Source: Prochlorococcus sp. AG-363-M21
GTDB taxonomy: Bacteria; Cyanobacteriota; Cyanobacteriia; PCC-6307; Cyanobiaceae
Direction of reading: 5' to 3'
Length of the DNA: 64,000 nt
Assembly: GCA_003278305.1 (NCBI GenBank)
Contig: QCFU01000003.1
Coordinates: 1 to 64,000, forward strand
Positions 59,322-64,000 of this stretch are shown piece after piece; within the stretch, counting starts at the first letter, position 1, and every line of letters begins with the position of its first letter. A model generated the notes under the pieces. The model was not told where the DNA came from. It was given only the letters and a program-made list of their open reading frames with translations, and did no database searches. The translations under genes and the position numbers were made by a program.

Positions 59322-60526
59322 ACACTTGATAATCTTTGAACAGCATCACCTTTTAAACGTTCTCTAGTTTTACGCAAGATCATAGGTATTTGATCCACCC
59401 AAGGACTCTTAGCAAGGACCTTCTTGATTTCTTCTTCAGTTACTTCATTATCTAAACTATCCGCATTACATCCTGGGAACCAATGACCAGCGCCACCTAG
59501 TAATCGATAACGTGCCTTCGCAAATTCTTCCATATCCCAAGATTCCATAAGGTTATATAGCCAAAGCAAAACAGGAATATTCATCTTCCCTGGAGTATCC
59601 TCCCATTTAGGCAATCCTTCTTTCCATGTATTAAGCCAGTCATGACCAAGTGAATCGCACGAAGCATCTAGCAAGCATTGTTCAATATTTGGTAAAAAAT
59701 CATTTACCTGATTCAATAATGTTAAAGCTTCCATATGAAGCATGAAATCTTGAACAGTAGATGCACCAACGCTAATAGTATGAATTCTCTTATCAGCTAA
59801 GCAAAAGAGATCGTTAAAAATTATTGGATGCAAAGGAGAACATAGACTCCTGAGTTTTGCAGATGGTGAATGTAGATGACCTCCTTTATCAGTAGGACTA
59901 ATAATAAATACTCCTAAATCAAATTTAGCCGCTGCCTCTAATGCAGGCTCATTATCTTGAAAAATAAAATACCAATGAAGATTAACGTAGTCGAATTCTC
60001 CTGTCTCTATAGCACTCACAATCAACTCTGTAGGGGCATGAGTAGAAAATCCAACATGACCAATAAGACCTTGATCCTGCCAACGACGTATTACATCTAA
60101 ACAACCACCTGAGCGAATTGTTTGATCAAGGTGCTCTGAGAGATTAATTCCATGAATTGACAACAAGTCAATTTTTTGACACTTCAATCTGCAAAAACTA
60201 ATTTCGAGTTCTTTCTCAAATTCAATAGTATTTTCTCTAGGTGGAATTTTTGTTTGAAGAATTCTTTTATCGTCATGAATTTTTTGCAACGCACAGCCTA
60301 GTTGAAGTTCAGAACTTCCATAGTGTCTTGCAGTTTCTATATGGTGCAAGCCATTTTCTGCCGCAAACAGAAGAATCTCTTCAAGGTTCAACTGATTCGA
60401 TTTTAAAATTTCCTTAGCATTAATATCAGTCCAACTCTGTTGAAAACGCATGCCTCCTAATGATAAAACAGGCATATTCAATTCACTTCTTCCAAAACGT
60501 CTACAAGGTATTGATCTATAAGGCAT
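59318..60526 (-). CDS. Aldo/keto reductase family protein
   Basis: The protein has MPVLSLGGMRFQQSWTDI, HHIETARHYGSSELQLGCAL and LQTKIPPREN, with the Asp, Tyr and Lys of the active site in an AKR barrel, and GLIGHVGFSTHAPTELIVSA. The C-terminal 80 residues extend beyond the usual barrel, with NADPH-site-like features unclear. Its substrate is unknown. It follows the ferredoxin gene by nine bases, so electron transfer from that protein is possible. Confidence 0.78.
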   Translation of the reverse strand: MPYRSIPCRRFGRSELNMPVLSLGGMRFQQSWTDINAKEILKSNQLNLEEILLFAAENGLHHIETARHYGSSELQLGCALQKIHDDKRILQTKIPPRENTIEFEKELEISFCRLKCQKIDLLSIHGINLSEHLDQTIRSGGCLDVIRRWQDQGLIGHVGFSTHAPTELIVSAIETGEFDYVNLHWYFIFQDNEPALEAAAKFDLGVFIISPTDKGGHLHSPSAKLRSLCSPLHPIIFNDLFCLADKRIHTISVGASTVQDFMLHMEALTLLNQVNDFLPNIEQCLLDASCDSLGHDWLNTWKEGLPKWEDTPGKMNIPVLLWLYNLMESWDMEEFAKARYRLLGGAGHWFPGCNADSLDNEVTEEEIKKVLAKSPWVDQIPMILRKTRERLKGDAVQRLSSV

Positions 60527-60535
60527 TTTGAATTT

Positions 60536-60925
60536 CTAAGTTTTCTGATCAGGCTTGATTCTTCGTGAAATTTTAGGAAGCATGCCCAAAGGATAGACGC
60601 CTTGCTCTTCGAGCTGTATTCGCAACTTATCTAAGTCTTCAAAGTTAACCCAGTGAATACAATTAACAGGGCAAGTATCAATTGCTTCTTGTATGATTTC
60701 TGTAGTGTCACCATCCTGACGGAAAGCCCTGGCTCTTCCCATATCTGGCTCCATTGAGAAAGTATTACTAGCAACTGAATTGCAATATGTACATCCTATA
60801 CAGGTTGATTCATCAACCCATACGGCTCTTTCACGCAACTTACCCCCTAAAATTGGTTCACGACCATTAGGGCCTACTTCATCAAACGACTTAGCTTGAA
60901 AAGCTGCCGATGGATTATTAGACAA
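60536..60925 (-). CDS. 4Fe-4S ferredoxin-like protein
   Basis: Three cysteines in CIGCTYC and one in DTCPVNCIHW form a single [4Fe-4S] site; the second site of bacterial ferredoxins is gone. The N-terminal 35 residues are a leader with no signal peptide. It sits between the aldo-keto reductase gene and ycf35 and probably passes electrons to one of them. Confidence 0.82.
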   Translation of the reverse strand: MSNNPSAAFQAKSFDEVGPNGREPILGGKLRERAVWVDESTCIGCTYCNSVASNTFSMEPDMGRARAFRQDGDTTEIIQEAIDTCPVNCIHWVNFEDLDKLRIQLEEQGVYPLGMLPKISRRIKPDQKT

Positions 60926-60934
60926 TTTATAAGC

Positions 60935-61327
60935 TCAGGGATCCCAACGAGTTACAACTAATTCAATTGATCCATCTATATGATTCTTTTTTTCAGCGAT
61001 CTCAAAGCCTTCCTCTTTAGTTGATGAAAGAACTGTATTAAGAGCATATTGTTGAGTTAATTTGGCCAAAAAACGATCTACTGGGATATTTTGTTTCCAC
61101 AAATCCAAATCAGTTACCAATTCATAAGACTGTGAATTTTCATTCCATTTAAAACCAATATCTCCTCCATCAGGCATCTCTACAGAAACTTCTGCAGCAA
61201 CTGTCTGCCCTCTATATCCTCTTACTAGTTGTTCTCCCTGTTGTGGAATAAACCCTAAATTATGTAGAGCCTGAACTAAGGGTTCTTTCTTGCGTAATTT
61301 GGTTTTGACTGTACTAAAATGTGACAT
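60935..61327 (-). CDS. ycf35: Ycf35/DUF1257 protein
   Basis: The 130-aa protein begins MSHFSTVKTKLRKKEPLVQA and contains GYRGQTVAAEVSVEMP, DIGFKWNENSQSYELVTDLD, the DUF1257/Ycf35 pattern also found in algal plastids. The function is unknown. The order DUF2997, ycf35, ferredoxin is conserved in cyanobacteria, and adjoining stops and starts (TGACAT overlap) suggest one operon. Confidence 0.85.
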   Translation of the reverse strand: MSHFSTVKTKLRKKEPLVQALHNLGFIPQQGEQLVRGYRGQTVAAEVSVEMPDGGDIGFKWNENSQSYELVTDLDLWKQNIPVDRFLAKLTQQYALNTVLSSTKEEGFEIAEKKNHIDGSIELVVTRWDP

Positions 61328-61530
61328 CAGATAATCTCTGCGGGTTGTGTCTGAGATTGAGTTTTCTCTTGAAGATAAGCCTCTGGTTTCAGCTCCTTCT
61401 GCTGAACAACTCCCAAAGCAGCCTCAAGCTTTTCAGTGAGCTGATTGCAGGAATCACCAGTCATTCCTTCAACAGATTCTTCAACTACACCATCTTGACG
61501 AATCCGAAATCGCATAATGCGTTGAGGCAT
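61327..61530 (-). CDS. DUF2997 protein, 67 aa
   Basis: The sequence MPQRIMRFRIRQDGVVEESV and EGMTGDSCNQLTEKLEAALG matches DUF2997, a small partner of Ycf35. It has a single cysteine in the C-terminal half of the domain. Its stop codon shares a base with the ycf35 start. Function unknown. Confidence 0.8.
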   Translation of the reverse strand: MPQRIMRFRIRQDGVVEESVEGMTGDSCNQLTEKLEAALGVVQQKELKPEAYLQEKTQSQTQPAEII

Positions 61531-61618
61531 TCATCCAAGTTAGAAGGTACTAAATGTTATATAAAATGCGCCAAACTAGTGAACTCATTTGTTACATCTA
61601 AACATTAATTTTTACTCT

Positions 61619-62428
61619 TCAAGTCAAGAAACCCTGATCTACAAGGCTTTTAAGGCGATCTTGCACCGAAGGATTATCAATTTGCTCTAATGAAATCTTG
61701 CACTCATATCGCACAGAAGGTTCTAAATCATTCAATAAAATCGAGATAAAAAGATCAACTAATTCATTTTTTAGCTCTTCTGAGAGGAAATCATAGAGTC
61801 TTCCCAAAGCCCAGATGCAATTACTCCTAACAATTGGTTCTTGGTCAATTTGCAAACTCAGAAGCAATTCAGGGGCTATAACATTTGCATCTGCAGATGC
61901 ATTTGAACCAACTTCAGCTAACGAGCTAGCAGCCCACAAACGAACAGCTGCAACATCATTTCTTAAAGCTTTGACAAGTGGTCCCATAACTGGTGCATTC
62001 GAATAGTTACCTAGACTCCAAGCTGCTGCTTTCCTTACATAAGCATTTCCATCAGTTTGCAATAACTCAAGAAGAATCTTTACAGCACTGGGGGAAGGAT
62101 TTCTACCCAATGCATAAACTGCACTCATTCTTTCTACTGGGCAAGGTTCTGAAAGCAAAGGTATAAGCAAAGGGAGGGCCCTGGGATCTCTATGCTCACA
62201 AAAAACTCTTAGCCCTTGTAAACGTTCTTCATGACCTTGCTGTAACCACTTCAACCCCATCTCACATTCAGTAGCAACTCTTACTCGATCTGAATCCAAA
62301 GTATCTAAATCAATCTCATCCAATGGGTCTCCCTCTACCTCAGCTGCTAATTCTTCAGCAAGGACATCAGGATCAATAGCCAAATCATATTGGCCATCCT
62401 CATAAAACTTTGAATTCTCTTCTTGCAT
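61619..62428 (-). CDS. HEAT-repeat protein
   Basis: The 269-aa protein has an acidic start and then at least five HEAT/PBS-lyase-type repeats (ERMSAVYALGRNPSPSAVKI, YVRKAAAWSLGNYSNAPVM, VRLWAASSLAEVGSNASAD, VRSNCIWALGRLYDF, VRYECKISLEQI). Such proteins act as scaffolds and often bind phycobilin enzymes or proteases in cyanobacteria. The partner is unknown. Confidence 0.82.
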   Translation of the reverse strand: MQEENSKFYEDGQYDLAIDPDVLAEELAAEVEGDPLDEIDLDTLDSDRVRVATECEMGLKWLQQGHEERLQGLRVFCEHRDPRALPLLIPLLSEPCPVERMSAVYALGRNPSPSAVKILLELLQTDGNAYVRKAAAWSLGNYSNAPVMGPLVKALRNDVAAVRLWAASSLAEVGSNASADANVIAPELLLSLQIDQEPIVRSNCIWALGRLYDFLSEELKNELVDLFISILLNDLEPSVRYECKISLEQIDNPSVQDRLKSLVDQGFLT

Positions 62429-62457
62429 GCTCAGATATTAAATCCAAAAATTAAGTA

Positions 62458-62583
62458 TTACGACATTGGAGCAGGAGCATTCATATCTCCTGGCAACCAA
62501 ATTCGAGCACTAACTGCCAAAAAAGCTAGCCCAAATAGGGCAACTATAATTATTGGCAAAACTGTTGAACGTAAGAAGCTCAA
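62458..62583 (-). CDS. Small single-helix membrane protein, 41 aa
   Basis: The frame encodes MSFLRSTVLPIIIVALFGLA, then FLAVSARIWLPGDMNAPAPM and a final Ser: one membrane helix with a short soluble tail. It begins with TTG and follows the sodium symporter gene on the same strand. Conservation cannot be checked here, but the composition is that of a real small membrane protein. Confidence 0.65.
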   Translation of the reverse strand: MSFLRSTVLPIIIVALFGLAFLAVSARIWLPGDMNAPAPMS

Positions 62584-62635
62584 GGTAATAAAACATTTTT
62601 CACCATTCTGCTCTAAAAAAACAGAAATAGAAAAT

Positions 62636-64000
62636 TCAATGCAAGAAAAAAGTTTTGTGCAAAAGATTTCTATTCATAGCAAAAAAGCAAAAAACACAAA
62701 TGATCAAAGCTAACCAGGCGCCCATTTCTTGATGTAACAAAAATGCCCCTGTTAAAAAAATGCCACTAAATAGCAATCCTGAACTAAGAACAAACCTAAG
62801 GATCAACTCTTGCATAGAATTAACAGGCTTAACCTCAAGTCGCTTTCTAAAAGAACGCCATCCTGGACCTGGAGGTTGAACTAAATGCACAAACTTATCT
62901 AAGACTTCATTAGATTCTGGTTTGGTCGCAAACATAGAGATCAACCAAACAACAGAAGTAAAAGCAGTGGTAACCATTAATCTTGTACCGTAATCATCAA
63001 TACGAAAAATCGGAACAACAGACGTCATCAAACCAACGAAGAACCCACAAATCATTGCAGATAATTCTGCAACTGCATTAATTCGCCACCAAAACCATCT
63101 CAAAACAAGCACAACACCAGGGCCACTCCCTATAGCTATAACAAGGCGGAAAATTGTTCCAATACTGTCACTAATTAATGCTGTAAATACTCCAAAGACC
63201 AAAAGCAAACCACTTGTCAACTGACCAATTAGTAATAATTCCCTCTGATTAGCATTAGGTTTAATAAACCTCTTATATAAATCATGAGTAAGGTAACTAG
63301 CTCCCCAATTAATTGAAGTGCTTACAGTGCTCATAAAAGCAGCTACAAGTGAAACAACTACTAAACCTAAAACTATTGGCGGTAAATATCTAACTGCAAG
63401 CATTGGGTAACTTAACTCCCAATCTTGTTGATTGGGAAGAAGAACTAAACCAGCCAGGCCAACAACAATCCACAACCAACTTCTTAATAAATAGTTAATA
63501 ACAAGAAAAACCCAGCCTGCTAATTGAGCTTGGTTTTCATCTTTAGTTGCCAATAATCTCTGCACAAACTCACCCCCTCCATCACTACGACGAAAGCTCC
63601 ACCATTGAAGGGAAAGAAAAGCAATAAATGTAGGAATGCTAACCCCTGCTTCACCAATCCATTGAAATCCATCTTTAGTCTTTTCCCATGGAAAAATTGA
63701 CAATAATTCTGGTCTACCTAAAGCTCTTAATTCAGAAAGTAGATTCGTCATGCCACCAGACGCATGAACAGCCGCGATAGCCACGGCAAAAGCACCAAGT
63801 AAAGCTAGTACCAATTGGAATAAATCATTCATAACCACTGCCCATAAACCACCCACAACTGTGTAAGCAAGCATCAAAGCAGCAACAATAGTCAATAACA
63901 ACAAAGTGTCACTAATGCCACCAAATAAAATATGACCATCGACTATTTGAAGTGCTTCAGCAACCTTTCGCATTGCCAAGAAAGCATAACCAATACCTAT
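62636..64000 (-). CDS. Sodium:solute symporter family protein (partial)
   Basis: This transporter fragment has at least ten membrane helices and the SSF signature SINWGASYLTHDLYKRFIKP near the middle, preceded by VSLVAAFMSTVSTSINWG. The gene runs off the end of the window, since the frame is still open at 64000, so the N-terminus is missing. The solute is unknown; members carry sugars, amino acids, urea or pantothenate. Confidence 0.85.
   Translation of the reverse strand: MGIGYAFLAMRKVAEALQIVDGHILFGGISDTLLLLTIVAALMLAYTVVGGLWAVVMNDLFQLVLALLGAFAVAIAAVHASGGMTNLLSELRALGRPELLSIFPWEKTKDGFQWIGEAGVSIPTFIAFLSLQWWSFRRSDGGGEFVQRLLATKDENQAQLAGWVFLVINYLLRSWLWIVVGLAGLVLLPNQQDWELSYPMLAVRYLPPIVLGLVVVSLVAAFMSTVSTSINWGASYLTHDLYKRFIKPNANQRELLLIGQLTSGLLLVFGVFTALISDSIGTIFRLVIAIGSGPGVVLVLRWFWWRINAVAELSAMICGFFVGLMTSVVPIFRIDDYGTRLMVTTAFTSVVWLISMFATKPESNEVLDKFVHLVQPPGPGWRSFRKRLEVKPVNSMQELILRFVLSSGLLFSGIFLTGAFLLHQEMGAWLALIICVFCFFAMNRNLLHKTFFLH

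Overview
The window looks like a chromosome segment of a low-GC marine picocyanobacterium, most probably Prochlorococcus and more likely a low-light than a high-light lineage. This is inferred from the AT-rich DNA, the split ATP synthase operons (atpI-B-E-G'-F-H-A-G apart from atpD-C), cyanobacterial families (PSRP-3/Ycf65, Ycf35, DUF1818, DUF2811, DUF3143, DUF3326), a BioK-type biotin gene and a PstS/PtrA phosphate region. Species and strain cannot be fixed from the sequence alone.

Layout. 1-4.4 kb: a nitrite module (ferredoxin-nitrite reductase nirA, a FocA/NirC-type transporter and an overlapping HEAT-repeat gene) with two NtcA-type GTA-N8-TAC boxes upstream of nirA. 4.4-16.5 kb: an accessory island. 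It holds a CRP-family regulator and pstS, an arsenate-detoxification set (arsR divergent from gap-arsJ), a secreted nuclease with a pilin, a large O-acyltransferase, small membrane or secreted proteins, and two 3' halves of tRNA-Pro. Six same-orientation copies of the promoter and 5' end of an EVE-domain gene are spread through the island; only the last copy (16007-16483) is complete. 16.5-64 kb: mostly core genes: rpoZ, a DnaK-like Hsp70, pyrR, gpmI, secG, groESL, ATP synthase, nadD/nadE, ftsW, ccdA/ccs1, queF, glnB, tlyA, purB, fumC, a DSHCT helicase, the biotin operon bioF-K-C-D-A, a J-domain protein, rsmG, a DUF2997/Ycf35/ferredoxin/aldo-keto reductase run, and a sodium:solute symporter cut by the window end.

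How the parts work together. The nitrogen part imports nitrite and reduces it to ammonium. Its promoters and that of glnB carry NtcA boxes, as expected for nitrogen-status control. In the phosphate/arsenic part PstS binds phosphate, and the inferred arsenate route is conversion by GAPDH to 1-arseno-3-phosphoglycerate followed by ArsJ export. Four ATCAA-N6-TTGAT palindromes sit in front of arsR/gap, pstS and ptrA/small ORF, which suggests one regulator links arsenic sensing to phosphate uptake.

The most unusual structure is the EVE 5'-repeat array. Cargo genes lie between successive copies, the repeat often begins within about 20 bases of a cargo stop codon, and four copies lose similarity to the full gene in nearly the same place (around codons 13-17). 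This resembles a cassette array built by repeated insertion at the 5' end of one gene. No recombinase is encoded in the window, so the mechanism is unknown.
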